From CAVVGB01 sp963747715 (lineage in GTDB: Bacteria > Actinomycetota > Thermoleophilia > Gaiellales > Gaiellaceae): DNA of 64,000 nucleotides. The notes under the pieces were generated by a model. It had not been told where the DNA came from and did not search any database. It worked only from the letters and a program-made list of their open reading frames with translations. Positions 55,397-64,000 of this stretch are shown in pieces. The stretch covers positions 186,001-250,000 of the forward strand of contig CAVVGB010000009.1 in NCBI GenBank assembly GCA_963747715.1. Reading direction: 5' to 3'. The translations under genes and the position numbers were made by a program. The number at the start of each line of letters is the position of its first letter. Position 1 is the first letter of the stretch.

Positions 55397-57052
55397 ATGT
55401 CCGAGTCCACGCGCCTGATCCCGCTCGGCGGACTGGGCGAGGTCGGCAAGAACATGATGGCGATCGAGTCCGACCAGGGCATCGTCGTCATCGACGCCGG
55501 CCTTTCCTTCCCTCGCGACGAGCATCTCGGGGTCGATCTCGTCCTGCCCGACTTCGGCTACCTCCGCGAGCGTAGCCGCGACGTGCGCGCCGTCATCCTC
55601 ACGCACGGGCACGAGGACCACGTGGGGGCGCTCCCGTACCTCCTGCGCGAGGTCAAGGTGCCTCAGGTGTGGGCGACGAAGCTCACCCTGGGACTGATCC
55701 AGTCGAAGCTCGACGAGCACGGCCTCCTCCGCAGCGCCGAGCTGCTCGAGATCAAGCCCGAGGGCGGGCCCATCCGCATCGGCCCCTTCGGCGCCGAGTT
55801 CGTGCGCATGGCGCATTCGATCCCGGACTCGGTCGCGGTCGTGCTCGAGACGCGCGGGGGCCGGATCGTGCACACGGGCGACTACAAGATCGACCACACG
55901 CCGGTGGACGGCTTCCGCACCGACCTCGGCAAGCTGGCGGAGATCGGCAACCGCGGTGTCGACCTCCTGTGCGGCGACTCGACCAACGCGGAACGTCCGG
56001 GCGTCACCGAGTCCGAGCGCACGGTCGGCGAGGTCTTCCGCCAGCTGATTCCGCAGCGAGAGGGACGCGTGCTCATCGCCTCCTTCGCGTCGAACGTCCA
56101 CCGCGTCCAGCAGGCGATCGACGTCGCCGTCGACTCGCGTCGCAAGGTCGCCATCATCGGCCGTTCGTTGCGAAAGAACGTCAACATCGCGCGCAACCTC
56201 GGCTACATCCAGGTCCCGGACTATCTGCTCGTAAAGCCGGACGAGCTCGACGGGCTGCGTCGCGACGAGACGATGATCCTCTGCTCCGGGAGCCAAGGGG
56301 AGCCGATGTCCGCTTTGACCCGGATCGCCTACAACGACCACCGCTCCGTGACGGTGGAGGAAGGCGACACCGTGATCATCTCGGCCAAGCCCGTCCCGGG
56401 GAACGAGCTGCGGGTCCACGACACGATCAATCGGCTCGCGAAGCTCGGAGCGGAGGTGCTGCATCAGGAAATCGCCCCGGTGCACGTATCGGGGCACGGC
56501 TACGCGGAGGAGATTCGCACCATCCACGCTCTGCTCCGCCCGCGCAACGTCATGCCGATCCACGGCGAGTTCCGCATGCTGGCGGCCCAGGCCCGCCTGG
56601 CGCAGGAGGGCGGGGTCCCGCGCGACCGGATCGTGCTCGCCGAGAACGGCTCCGTGGTCGAGCTCGCCGGCGGAAACGCGCGGATCGTGGACAAGGTCGA
56701 GGCGGGGCACACGTTCGTAGACGGCCTGGGCGTGGGGGACGTGCGCGAAGTCGCGCTCCGCGATCGCCGCCACCTGTCCGAGGACGGCGTCCTCATCGTC
56801 GTCGTGACGATCGGATCGCAGAACGGCCGTGAGATCGCCGCGCCGGAGGTGATCGCGCGCGGCTTCGCCGAGCCGGGGCCGCTTCTCGAAGAGGCGCGCG
56901 GGGAGGCTGAGCGAACGCTCACACGCTGCCTGAATGACGACATCTCCGAGGTGAAGCTCCTGCAGGAGCACATCCACGACGCCGTCGGCCAGCTCGTTCA
57001 CGAGCGCACGGGCCGCCGGCCGATGATCCTCCCGGTCGTCCTCGAGCTCTAG
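55397..57052 (+). CDS. rnj: Ribonuclease J
   Basis: A 551-residue metallo-beta-lactamase/beta-CASP ribonuclease. ILTHGHEDHVGALPY (H70, H72, D74, H75) is the zinc motif; GDSTNAERPG and the beta-CASP words LCSGSQGEP and HVSGHGYAEE follow, with RNVMPIHGEFRML near the end of the catalytic part. It has 5'-3' exo- and endonuclease activity in mRNA decay and rRNA maturation. Being next to dapA-dapB is the usual setting in Actinobacteria. Confidence 0.95.
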   Translation: MSESTRLIPLGGLGEVGKNMMAIESDQGIVVIDAGLSFPRDEHLGVDLVLPDFGYLRERSRDVRAVILTHGHEDHVGALPYLLREVKVPQVWATKLTLGLIQSKLDEHGLLRSAELLEIKPEGGPIRIGPFGAEFVRMAHSIPDSVAVVLETRGGRIVHTGDYKIDHTPVDGFRTDLGKLAEIGNRGVDLLCGDSTNAERPGVTESERTVGEVFRQLIPQREGRVLIASFASNVHRVQQAIDVAVDSRRKVAIIGRSLRKNVNIARNLGYIQVPDYLLVKPDELDGLRRDETMILCSGSQGEPMSALTRIAYNDHRSVTVEEGDTVIISAKPVPGNELRVHDTINRLAKLGAEVLHQEIAPVHVSGHGYAEEIRTIHALLRPRNVMPIHGEFRMLAAQARLAQEGGVPRDRIVLAENGSVVELAGGNARIVDKVEAGHTFVDGLGVGDVREVALRDRRHLSEDGVLIVVVTIGSQNGREIAAPEVIARGFAEPGPLLEEARGEAERTLTRCLNDDISEVKLLQEHIHDAVGQLVHERTGRRPMILPVVLEL

Positions 57053-57080
57053 CGTCCGCACGCAGTCGTACGCTGGCTCG

Positions 57081-57230
57081 ATGGACGAGCGCAGCGACGC
57101 AACCTGGGAGGCGGAGGATTACCTGACGTCTCTCGACCGCTTCTTCGAGATCGAGACGATGGAGGACTGGACGACCGAGGTTCGCTCGGACTCCTTCGTC
57201 GTCGACTGGAACTTGAAGCGGGCGGCGTAG
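57081..57230 (+). CDS. 49-residue acidic microprotein
   Basis: A short frame ATG 57081 to TAG 57230. It begins MDERSDATWEAEDYL and continues through FFEIETMEDWTTEVRSDSFVVDW, ending NLKRAA. It is acidic, Trp-containing and free of the Arg-rich bias of shadow frames. It starts 29 bp after RNase J on the same strand and stops just before a convergent gene. I do not know the family; the call rests on composition and position. Confidence 0.45.
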   Translation: MDERSDATWEAEDYLTSLDRFFEIETMEDWTTEVRSDSFVVDWNLKRAA

Positions 57231-57236
57231 GCGCGC

Positions 57237-58296
57237 CTAGGCGCCGTCGCCCCAGCGAAAGCCCGTCTCTGACGGAGTGGGCTTCAGAGGGCTCTGCGGC
57301 AGCCCCGGTCCCGGCGCCGACGTGTTGTAGACGGCCGGCGCGACATCGTTCGGCGTGCCCGGGTGGAAGAGCGAGGCGAGGTACTGGATCTGGCCGCGGC
57401 CGGGACCGAGCTCGAACTGGCCGCCGCCGTACATGGCGATCTTGTTCTTCGCGCAGTAGTCGTAGGTGGCGAAGAGCTCCTGGATCGACCCGAAGCGCGA
57501 CGGCTTGATGTTCACCGTCTTCGGGGGGAACGGCAGGCCCGTGATGTCGGAGACGGCGTGGATCGGGGCGTCCCACGTGATGCGCTCGCGGTGAGGCTCG
57601 AGCACCGGGGTCGTGTCCTCGTTCAGGTCGGGATCCTCGAGCCACGCCTTCGGGAACGCCATCGCAACGCGCGCGTAGAGGGTGGGGTCGCCGGACTGGT
57701 CGACGGGTGTGTTCTTGTACTGCCCCTTCAGGTCGAGCGTGTCGACTGCTTTCGTCGCTTTGCAGCTCATTGACGACCGTGTCGTCCCAGGTGCTGGTCG
57801 GATCGAGCTTGAAGCGGAGCTTCGGGTAGTGCTCGAGCCACTTGAGCACGGGCTCGGGGCTCGGCGGCTCGTGCAGACGCATCGACACCACGAAGTTCAC
57901 GGGACGCGGTGTCCGCCCAACCGCCTTGGCGAGCGAGACGCCGCCCTGCCGGAGCGCAAGGTCGAGCGCGGCGCTCTCGTACGCCCAGCGGCGATAGTTG
58001 CGAAATGCGTCGAGACCCGGACCGGAAGGGAAGAGGCTGAGCCGGTCGAGGAGCTGCGAGAAGCTGTCGATCGTGTGCGAGCCGGCGAGCGGGAGCGTCG
58101 CTCCTTCCTCCTGGAGCGCCTCCTGGTCCTCGACCGAGTAGGTCACGTCCTCGCCGATTCCCTCGTGACCGGCGCCCTTGAGACGGATGACGGTGGTCTT
58201 CCGCGTGAACTGGTCCGAGATGCGGTGCTCGAGCCCCTCGAGCTCGTAGGAGTCGATCTCGACGGGCAAATTTGCGACACGGTCGTATCGGGCCAT
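57237..58296 (-). CDS. Enolase-superfamily (MR/MLE-type) enzyme (one frameshift)
   Basis: A gene of about 352 residues split by one extra A (T run at 57759-57761). The first part has MARYDRVANLPVEIDSYELEG through WAYESAALDLALRQ and LRFKLDP. The second has AVDTLDLKGQYKNTP, VNIKPSRFGSIQELF and MYGGGQFELGPGRGQIQYLASLFHP. These carry the metal-binding Asp and Lys typical of the mandelate racemase/muconate-lactonizing fold. The substrate is unknown; it may be an acid-sugar dehydratase or an epimerase. It converges with the microprotein and is divergent from the gene at 58348. Confidence 0.8.
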
Positions 58297-58347
58297 GTTC
58301 ACAGGGACCCTACGCACAAATGGGAAGTTGGTGTCAGAGTGAGATGC

Positions 58348-58899
58348 ATGACCGAGCAGAACGGCAAGGGCTGGGCGGGGCTCGTCCGCTCCTACGGAGT
58401 GGCCGAGCCGACGACCGCCCGGGTGATCCGCTCGCTGGCCGCGAGCGAGGTCTCCGCCCTGGCGTTCTGCCGGCTGCTCGAGCGCTGGGCGCGCGGGGAG
58501 CCCGAGCCCTGCACGCCGGCCCGCCGCCAGGCCGCCCTCAGGCGGGCGGCTGAGCGCGTCGAGACGGCCCTGGTGGGCCTCGAGGGCCCTCTGGGGCGCT
58601 TCCTGCTCGAGCTGGAGGCCGATCAGGCGGAGGGCCGCTCCTGGTACGGAGAGCCGGGAGCGGGCGAGCTGCTCGACTGGGACGACGTCCTGAAACGGGC
58701 CGGGGTGGTCGTCTCGCCGGCACGCGTCGCGCACACCTACCTGGAGCTGGCGGTGTTCGTGCGCGCGCTCGAGGGCCTGTCGGCGGCCGCGCGGCTCGAT
58801 TCGGCGCCGCATCGCTCGTCGCTCTGGGCCGGCCTCTTCGACTTGCGCGAGAACCTCATGAACGGCACGCTCGACGACCTCCGCGCGCTCGCCGCGTAA
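58348..58899 (+). CDS. Conserved hypothetical helical protein
   Basis: A 183-residue protein rich in Ala, Leu, Arg and Glu, predicted helical, without signal peptide or membrane span. Notable words are LVRSYGVAEPTTARVIRSLA, RWARGEPEPCTPARRQAALRRA and SLWAGLFDLRENLMNGTLDDL. I do not recognise the family. It lies 7 bp before the ribokinase gene and may be co-transcribed. Confidence 0.65.
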   Translation: MTEQNGKGWAGLVRSYGVAEPTTARVIRSLAASEVSALAFCRLLERWARGEPEPCTPARRQAALRRAAERVETALVGLEGPLGRFLLELEADQAEGRSWYGEPGAGELLDWDDVLKRAGVVVSPARVAHTYLELAVFVRALEGLSAAARLDSAPHRSSLWAGLFDLRENLMNGTLDDLRALAA

Positions 58900-58906
58900 A
58901 GAGGCC

Positions 58907-59749
58907 TTGCCGCCGCGCGTCACGGTCGTGGGGTCGATCAACCTCGACCTCGTCGGCTTCTGCGAGCGGCTGCCTCGTCCGGGCGAGACGGTGACCGACG
59001 CCGAGCTCGAGCGCGTCCCCGGCGGCAAGGGGGCGAACCAGGCGGTGGCGGCCACGCGGCTCGGCGCCGACGTGACCTTCATCGGGTGCGTCGGTGACGA
59101 CGAGTTCGGGAAGCTCGCGCGCGCCGGGCTGGACGAGGCGGGAGTCGACCTGCGCGGGCTTCAGGTGGTGGACGAGCCGACTGGCGTCGCGCTCATCCTG
59201 GTCGACGCCGGCGGCGAGAACCAGATCGTCGTCGCGCCCGGCGCCAACCGAAAGCTGCAGCCGGGCTCCTTCACGCTCGGCGAGAGCGACGCGGTGCTCT
59301 GCCAGCTCGAGATTCCCATCGAGACGGTGACGTCCGCGGCGGAGCAGGCCAGCCGCATGTTCTGCCTCAACGCGGCGCCTGCGCGTACCGTCCCGGTCGA
59401 GGTGCTCGAACGCGCCGACCTCATCGTCGCGAACTCCTTCGAGCTCGACGCGCTCGGCTCGAGCCCGCTCGGCGGCCTCTTCGCGCTCACGCTCGGGAAG
59501 GAGGGAGCGCTTCTCCTCGAGGCCGGCGAGGAGGTTGCGCGCGCCGCGCCACCGGAGGTGACAGCCGTCGACGGGACCGCGGCGGGCGACGCGTTCTGCG
59601 CGTGTCTTGTCGTGTCGCTGCTCGAGGACCGCAGCTACGACGAGTCTCTCGAGCGCGCCTGCGCAGCCGGAGCGATCGCGGCGTCGCGTCCGGGCGCCCA
59701 GCCGTCGCTCCCGACCACAGCCGAGGTCGACGCCTTGGTCGCCGCATGA
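58907..59749 (+). CDS. rbsK: Ribokinase-family (PfkB) sugar kinase
   Basis: A 280-residue PfkB kinase. VVGSINLDLVG and PGGKGANQAVAATRLGADVTFIGCVG are the N-terminal signature; the C-terminal anion hole and base are in AVDGTAAGDAF, where GAGD is replaced by AAGD. It phosphorylates ribose or a nucleoside-derived sugar. TTG start; its stop overlaps the nucleoside hydrolase (ATGA), linking ribose release to ribose phosphorylation. Confidence 0.88.
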   Translation: MPPRVTVVGSINLDLVGFCERLPRPGETVTDAELERVPGGKGANQAVAATRLGADVTFIGCVGDDEFGKLARAGLDEAGVDLRGLQVVDEPTGVALILVDAGGENQIVVAPGANRKLQPGSFTLGESDAVLCQLEIPIETVTSAAEQASRMFCLNAAPARTVPVEVLERADLIVANSFELDALGSSPLGGLFALTLGKEGALLLEAGEEVARAAPPEVTAVDGTAAGDAFCACLVVSLLEDRSYDESLERACAAGAIAASRPGAQPSLPTTAEVDALVAA

Positions 59750-60675
59750 CGACGCCCATACTCATCGATTGCGACCCGGGGCACGATGACGCAGTCGCGC
59801 TCCTGCTCGCGCTCGCGAGCCCGGAGGTCGAGCTGGTCGGCGTCACCACGGTGTCCGGGAACCAGACCCTCGCGAAGACGACGGCGAACGCGCTGCGCGT
59901 GCTCGAGCTCGTCGGGCGCGGCGACGTGCCGGTGGCGGCCGGGGCCGACCGCCCGATCAGGCGCGACCTGTTCGTGGCCGCCTACGTGCACGGGGAGAGC
60001 GGCCTCGACGGTCCGGCGCTTCCAGATCCTCAAGGGAAGCCGCTTCCCGCCGACGCAGCGGACTTCATCGCGGAGCGCGTGTCTGCGTCTGCGCAGCCGC
60101 TAACGCTCATCCCGACGGGCCCCCTCACGAACGTTGCGGCGTTCCTTGAGCGCCACGAAGAAGCCGCGTCCAAGCTCGAGCGGATCGTCCTCATGGGCGG
60201 CGCGATTGCCGAGGGGAACGTGACGCCGGCGGCGGAATTCAACATCTGGGCAGACCCCGAAGCTGCCGCGACCGTGTTCCGGAGCGGCCTCGACGTGACC
60301 ATGATCGGCCTCGACGTCACGCACAAGGCGCTCATGACGCCCGAGCACGGCGAGCGTCTGCGCAAGACGGGGCGGACCGGAGCCTTCGTGGCCGAGCTGC
60401 TCGAGTTCTACTCGCGCTTCCACCGCGAGGTCTACGACTTCCCGGGCTCTCCGATCCACGATGCCGTCGCCGTGGCGCACGTCCTCGATCCGAGCCTGGT
60501 CGAGATGAAGCACCGGAACGTCGAGATCGAGCTCGAGTCCGAGCTTTGCCGGGGTCGCACGGTGGTCGACCTCTGGCGCAGGACCGAGCGGGAGCCGAAC
60601 GCCCGGGTCGGAGTCGACATCGACTCCGACCGCTTCCTCGAGCTTCTCCTGGAGCGGCTGGCGACCTTCCCGTAA
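59746..60675 (+). CDS. Inosine-uridine preferring nucleoside hydrolase family
   Basis: A 309-residue IUNH-family enzyme. ILIDCDPGHDDAVALLLAL is the Ca2+-binding DCDPGHDD signature, with MGGAIAEGNVTPAAEFNIWADPEA and IHDAVAVAHVLDPSL completing the active site. It cleaves nucleosides to base and ribose. Overlap with the ribokinase gene supports a nucleoside salvage unit. Confidence 0.93.
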   Translation: MTTPILIDCDPGHDDAVALLLALASPEVELVGVTTVSGNQTLAKTTANALRVLELVGRGDVPVAAGADRPIRRDLFVAAYVHGESGLDGPALPDPQGKPLPADAADFIAERVSASAQPLTLIPTGPLTNVAAFLERHEEAASKLERIVLMGGAIAEGNVTPAAEFNIWADPEAAATVFRSGLDVTMIGLDVTHKALMTPEHGERLRKTGRTGAFVAELLEFYSRFHREVYDFPGSPIHDAVAVAHVLDPSLVEMKHRNVEIELESELCRGRTVVDLWRRTEREPNARVGVDIDSDRFLELLLERLATFP

Positions 60676-60711
60676 TAAAGGAGGGGCCGCCCGCGGGGCG
60701 AACGTCTGGCC

Positions 60712-62925
60712 ATGGCGCCGCGAAAGCGCCCCAGCCGTTTGCGCCCAAAGGTCCCTGCCCGCATCAAGAAGATGAGGAAGCGCCGCCGCGCCCGGGGACG
60801 GCAGCATCCGGAGCTCATCGGCCTCGGTCTCCTGAGCCTGGGCTTCTTCCTCGCGGTCGTCGTCTGGCTCGAGTGGGATGGCGGCGCGGTCGGCGGGAAG
60901 ATCAACGAGTGGCTCGCCGCGCTGCTCGGCGACGGTCGCATGGGAGTGCCGCTTCTGCTCGTCGCGCTCGGGGCGCTCATGGTCGCGCGCGCGTCGCTCG
61001 TCGACCTGAGCCCGTTCCGCACCGGCAGCATCGTCCTCGTGGTCGGCGCGATGACGCTCGTCGGGACGGAGGGCGGCGCGATCGGCCGCCTGCTCGACGC
61101 CGTCTTCGGCAGCCTCCTCGGCGAGACCGGAACGTCCATCCTCGCGCTCTTCCTCCTCGCCGCCGGCGCGCTGCTCGTCACGGGCGCCTCCGTCGGCGCG
61201 CTCGTCCAGCACTCCGCGCGCGCGGCGCGCGAGACCGCCGCGGCCGCCCGGCGCTCCGCCGAGCGCATCCGCCTGGCCGCCGCGGACACGTCCTGGGGTC
61301 TGACCCCGGAACATGTCTCCGTGAGCCACGGCCCGCCGATCGACGGGGAGGAGGCCTTCCCCGACGTCGTCAGCGAGACGCCGGCGCCTCCGCCCGTCCT
61401 GCTCGACCAGCTCCGGGACGACGTCGACGAGCTCGACGAGCCGGAGGTGCGTGAGCCCGACCTCTTCGAGCCGGTCTCCACCGAGCACGGCGACTACCAG
61501 CTTCCCGACGCCGGCGTCCTGCGGCACTCCCGCGCCAGGAAGGGTCAGCCCGCGAAAGCCGCCGAGAAGACCTCGAGCTCGCTGCTCGAGGCGCTCGCCA
61601 ACTTCGGCGTCGACGCGCACCTCGTCGGCCAGGTGGTCGGCCCGCGCGTGACTCGCTACGAGCTGCAGCTGGCGCCGGGAACGAAGGTCGGCAAGGTCGC
61701 CGCCCTCAAGGACGACCTCGCCTACGCACTCGCTACGACCGAGATTCGCATCCTCGCGCCCATTCCCGGCAAGCAAGCCGTCGGGGTCGAGGTCCCCAAC
61801 CTGTCGCCGAACATCGTCACCCTCGGCGACATCTACGACGAGCTGCCCACGTCGGCGAGCCCGCTGTCGGTGTGGCTCGGCAAGGACATCAGCGGCGCTT
61901 CCGTCTGGGCCGACCTGGCGCGCATGCCGCACATCCTGATCGCGGGCACGACGGGATCCGGCAAGTCCGGGTGCATCAACACGATGCTCTGCTCGATCCT
62001 CCTCCGCGCCACGCCGGACGAGCTCCGCATGATCCTCGTCGACCCCAAGCGCGTCGAGCTCGGCCTGTACGAGTCGATCCCGCACCTGCTCACGCCCGTT
62101 GTCTCGAGCCCGAAGGCGGCCGCGGCGGTGCTCGCGAACGTGCTCACCGAGATGGACAAGCGCTACGAGCGCATGAGCCTCGCACGGGCGCGCAACCTGC
62201 CCGAGCTCAACCGCGTGCTCACCGAGCGCGGCGAGCAGCCGCTCCCGTACCTCCTGATCGTCATCGACGAGCTCGCGGACATGATGATGGTCTCTCCGCA
62301 GGAGGTCGAGGACGCCGTCATCCGCCTCGCGCAGAAGTCGCGCGCCGTCGGCATCCACCTCGTCCTCGCAACGCAGCGCCCGTCGGTGGACGTCATCACC
62401 GGAATGATCAAGGCGAACGTTCCGTCCCGAATCGCCTTCGCCGTCTCGAGCCAGACCGACAGCCGCGTCATCCTCGACGCGTCGGGCGCCGAGAGCCTCC
62501 TCGGCCAGGGCGACATGCTCTTCAAGCCGCTCGGCACGTCCCGCCTGCAGCGCGTTCAGGGAGCTTTCGTCACGGAGGAGGAGATCGCCCTCATCGTCGA
62601 GCAGTGCCGCGGCCAGCGGGAGCAGGAGCTCGACGAATCCCTCCTCGAGCGCCCTGAGACCCCCGAGCTCGACGACATGGACGGGGATTTCGATCCAGAC
62701 GAGGATCCGCTCCTCGACCGGGCGATCGAGGTGGTCGTCCAGACCCAGACGGCCTCCGTTTCGCTCCTCCAAAGGCGCCTCCGCGTGGGCTACACCCGCG
62801 CCGGCCGCCTGATCGACATGCTGGAGAGGCGGGGCATCGTGACCGGCTATGAGGGCTCCAAGCCCCGCCGTGTCTTGATCGGCGAGGGCGACCTCGACAG
62901 GGTCCTCGCGGACGTCTCCTCCTAA
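60712..62925 (+). CDS. ftsK: FtsK/SpoIIIE DNA translocase
   Basis: A 737-residue chromosome pump. A basic N-terminus precedes about four transmembrane helices (35-165), a linker, then alpha and beta motor domains: Walker A IAGTTGSGKSGCIN, Walker B LLIVIDELADMM, and ATQRPSVDVITGMIKANVPSRIAF. The C-terminal gamma winged helix (SVSLLQRRLRVGYTRAGRLIDMLERRGIV) would read KOPS-like sites. The linker includes a REP-like repeat at 61285-61318. It moves DNA through the division septum. Confidence 0.95.
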   Translation: MAPRKRPSRLRPKVPARIKKMRKRRRARGRQHPELIGLGLLSLGFFLAVVVWLEWDGGAVGGKINEWLAALLGDGRMGVPLLLVALGALMVARASLVDLSPFRTGSIVLVVGAMTLVGTEGGAIGRLLDAVFGSLLGETGTSILALFLLAAGALLVTGASVGALVQHSARAARETAAAARRSAERIRLAAADTSWGLTPEHVSVSHGPPIDGEEAFPDVVSETPAPPPVLLDQLRDDVDELDEPEVREPDLFEPVSTEHGDYQLPDAGVLRHSRARKGQPAKAAEKTSSSLLEALANFGVDAHLVGQVVGPRVTRYELQLAPGTKVGKVAALKDDLAYALATTEIRILAPIPGKQAVGVEVPNLSPNIVTLGDIYDELPTSASPLSVWLGKDISGASVWADLARMPHILIAGTTGSGKSGCINTMLCSILLRATPDELRMILVDPKRVELGLYESIPHLLTPVVSSPKAAAAVLANVLTEMDKRYERMSLARARNLPELNRVLTERGEQPLPYLLIVIDELADMMMVSPQEVEDAVIRLAQKSRAVGIHLVLATQRPSVDVITGMIKANVPSRIAFAVSSQTDSRVILDASGAESLLGQGDMLFKPLGTSRLQRVQGAFVTEEEIALIVEQCRGQREQELDESLLERPETPELDDMDGDFDPDEDPLLDRAIEVVVQTQTASVSLLQRRLRVGYTRAGRLIDMLERRGIVTGYEGSKPRRVLIGEGDLDRVLADVSS
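61285..61318. repeat. REP-like palindromic repeat, copy 2, inside ftsK
   Basis: The imperfect palindrome gacacgtcc / ggaacatgtc surrounds ggggtc-t-gacccc. Positions 61300-61318 match 16 of 19 bases with 7983-8001 in manB. It is read in frame in the variable linker of FtsK as part of TSWGLTPEHVSV. Confidence 0.5.
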
Positions 62926-62970
62926 CGAACGCCTCCGCCGACGGTCCTAGAAAACAGGCCCCCAGCGGGG

Positions 62971-62976
62971 TAGCAT
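62971..62976 (+). promoter_or_regulatory. Possible -10 box of the BMP lipoprotein gene
   Basis: TAGCAT about 45 nt before GTG 63022. Unlike other promoters here, it would give a leader with a ribosome site (AGGGAGGT, 63011-63018). Confidence 0.35.
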
Positions 62977-63021
62977 CTCGCGACTCGTAAAGCGGGGAAA
63001 CTGGGCGACAAGGGAGGTTTC

Positions 63022-64000
63022 GTGAACGGAAAGCACAAGTGGGCGTGGCTCGCGCTCCTGCTCGCGGCACTGACGTTTGCAGTCGCGGGCTGCGGCGGTG
63101 ACGACGAGGAAAGCTCGGACACGGGGACGGCAGGTCAGACAGGTGAGACCACAGCCGAAGAGGCCACGCAACTTGGCCTCGTCACCGACATCGGCGGGCT
63201 CAACGATCGCGGCTTCAACGAGCTTGCGAACAGCGGTCTCGATAGGGCCGAGTCGGAGCTCGGGGCTGAGGGCCGCGTGCTCGAGTCGAAGTCCGACGCG
63301 GACTACATCCCGAACCTGACGGATCTCGCCGAGGGCGGGACCGAACTGATCGTCACGAACGGGTTCCTCATGGGCGATGCCACCCGTCAGGCTGCGGAGG
63401 CGTTTCCGGACACGAACTTCGCCATCATCGACTTCGGCTACTCCGAGGAAGATGCGCTGCCGAACCTGCAGGGACTCGTCTTCAAGGAGCAGGAGACCGG
63501 CTGTCTCGTCGGCGTGGTCGCTGCCCTCATGAGCGAGACCGGGACGATCTCCACGGTCGGCGGCCAGAAGATCCCGCCGGTCGATCGGTTCATCGCCGGC
63601 TACCAGGCGTGTGCGAAGGAGGCCAATCCCGACATCAAGGTCCTCAACGCGTACTCGCAGGAGTTCGTCGCGCCTGCACCGTGCAAGGAGATCGCACTCG
63701 ACCAGATCGCCAAGGGCTCCGACGTCGTCTTCCAGGTGGCGGGCGGCTGCGGTCTTGGCGCTCTCGATGCGGCGAAGGAAGAGGGCGTCTGGGGCATCGG
63801 CGTCGACAAGGACCAGGCGTTCCTCGGAGACCACATCCTCACGAGCGCGGTGAAGCGCGTGGACGAGGCTGTGTTCAGCGCGTATCAAGCTCAGGTGGAG
63901 GGGTCGTTCGAGGGTGGCAGCGTGACGGTCTTCGGCCTGGCCGAGGACGGCGTCGGCGTCGGCGAGATGAGCTCCGACGTTCCTCAGGACGTCATCGACA
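63022..64000 (+). CDS. BMP-family nucleoside-binding lipoprotein, N-terminal part
   Basis: Runs past the window end; 326 codons are visible. The signal peptide ends in lipobox TFAVAGC, then an acidic Thr/Gly linker. The BMP/PnrA fold follows: LGLVTDIGGLNDRGFNELANSGLDRAE, ADYIPNLTDLAEGGTELIVTNGFL, FKEQETGCLVGVVAALMS, VFQVAGGCGLGALDAAKEEGVWGIGVDKDQ. BMP lipoproteins are the receptors of purine-nucleoside ABC importers. GTG 63022 follows AGGGAGGT. With the ribokinase and nucleoside hydrolase upstream, it points to nucleoside uptake and breakdown. Confidence 0.92.
   Translation, partial: MNGKHKWAWLALLLAALTFAVAGCGGDDEESSDTGTAGQTGETTAEEATQLGLVTDIGGLNDRGFNELANSGLDRAESELGAEGRVLESKSDADYIPNLTDLAEGGTELIVTNGFLMGDATRQAAEAFPDTNFAIIDFGYSEEDALPNLQGLVFKEQETGCLVGVVAALMSETGTISTVGGQKIPPVDRFIAGYQACAKEANPDIKVLNAYSQEFVAPAPCKEIALDQIAKGSDVVFQVAGGCGLGALDAAKEEGVWGIGVDKDQAFLGDHILTSAVKRVDEAVFSAYQAQVEGSFEGGSVTVFGLAEDGVGVGEMSSDVPQDVID

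Noticed and set aside
60100..62772. 890-codon minus-strand frame opposite ftsK and the nucleoside hydrolase
   Set aside because: Same antisense artefact; the sense genes have complete catalytic motifs.

Overview
This is a high-GC bacterial chromosome segment, densely packed with core genes. It looks actinobacterial, most likely a deep-branching class such as Thermoleophilia (Gaiellales/Solirubrobacterales). Evidence: an actinobacterial-type mihF in a mihF-gmk-rpoZ-coaBC block, an actinobacterial-type LexA box, frequent GTG/TTG starts, and many TANNNT -10 boxes placed 6-8 nt before the start codon (leaderless mRNAs, common in Actinobacteria). The taxonomic call is inference from gene content and style. 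I saw no phage, transposase, CRISPR array, biosynthetic cluster or recognisable defence island.

Layout. 1-3.7 kb: recJ tail and bifunctional rel on +, then fRMsr-like GAF protein and YbgC-type thioesterase on -. 3.8-7.0 kb: a large secreted M14 metallocarboxypeptidase. 7.0-11.6 kb (-): phosphomannomutase, small protein, HIT protein, CorA, two exported proteins. tRNA-Arg(CCG) follows at 12.0 kb. 12.1-16.3 kb: a four-gene overlapping unit (enolase-superfamily epimerase, DUF1611/DgcN-like protein, two M29 aminopeptidases) suggesting D-amino-acid or peptidoglycan-peptide salvage. 16.4 kb: a LysM membrane protein whose start codon lies inside a perfect LexA box, a YneA-like SOS division inhibitor candidate. 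16.7-20.0 kb: HD-GYP protein, RNase Z, DUF2007, methyltransferase.

20.0-28.7 kb is the pyrimidine operon pyrR-pyrB-pyrC-carA-carB-pyrK-pyrD, led by a PyrR-binding RNA hairpin next to the pyrR ribosome site; pyrF is missing. About eleven single-base frameshifts crowd into pyrB-pyrC-carA. 28.8-31.1 kb: mihF, gmk, rpoZ, coaBC. 31.1-35.7 kb: MoxR, DUF58 and transglutaminase unit. 35.7-37.3 kb: nucleotidyltransferase, TPR protein, an intergenic palindromic element and dtd. 37.4-45.1 kb is the classical rimP-nusA-ylxR-infB-ylxP-rbfA-nrnA-truB-ribF translation/RNA operon behind an intrinsic terminator-like hairpin. 45.1-50.8 kb: zinc-ribbon microprotein, gamma-glutamyltransferase (-), rpsO, pnp with a long leader stem, geranylgeranyl-reductase-family oxidoreductase. 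50.6-57.1 kb: LPFTG surface protein (-), M16 protease, dapB, dapA, cysteine-synthase-like enzyme (-), RNase J. 57.1-64 kb: a 49-residue microprotein, a frameshifted enolase-superfamily gene (-), an unknown protein, ribokinase, nucleoside hydrolase, FtsK and the start of a BMP-type nucleoside-binding lipoprotein.

Most individual genes are ordinary. The items that merit attention are regulatory or structural: the SOS-box LysM gene, the DgcA/DgcN-like unit, an extra Cys3-His motif in NusA, RNA leaders at pyrR, rimP and pnp, a REP-like repeat embedded in frame in two coding regions, a structured intergenic element before dtd, and the frameshift cluster.
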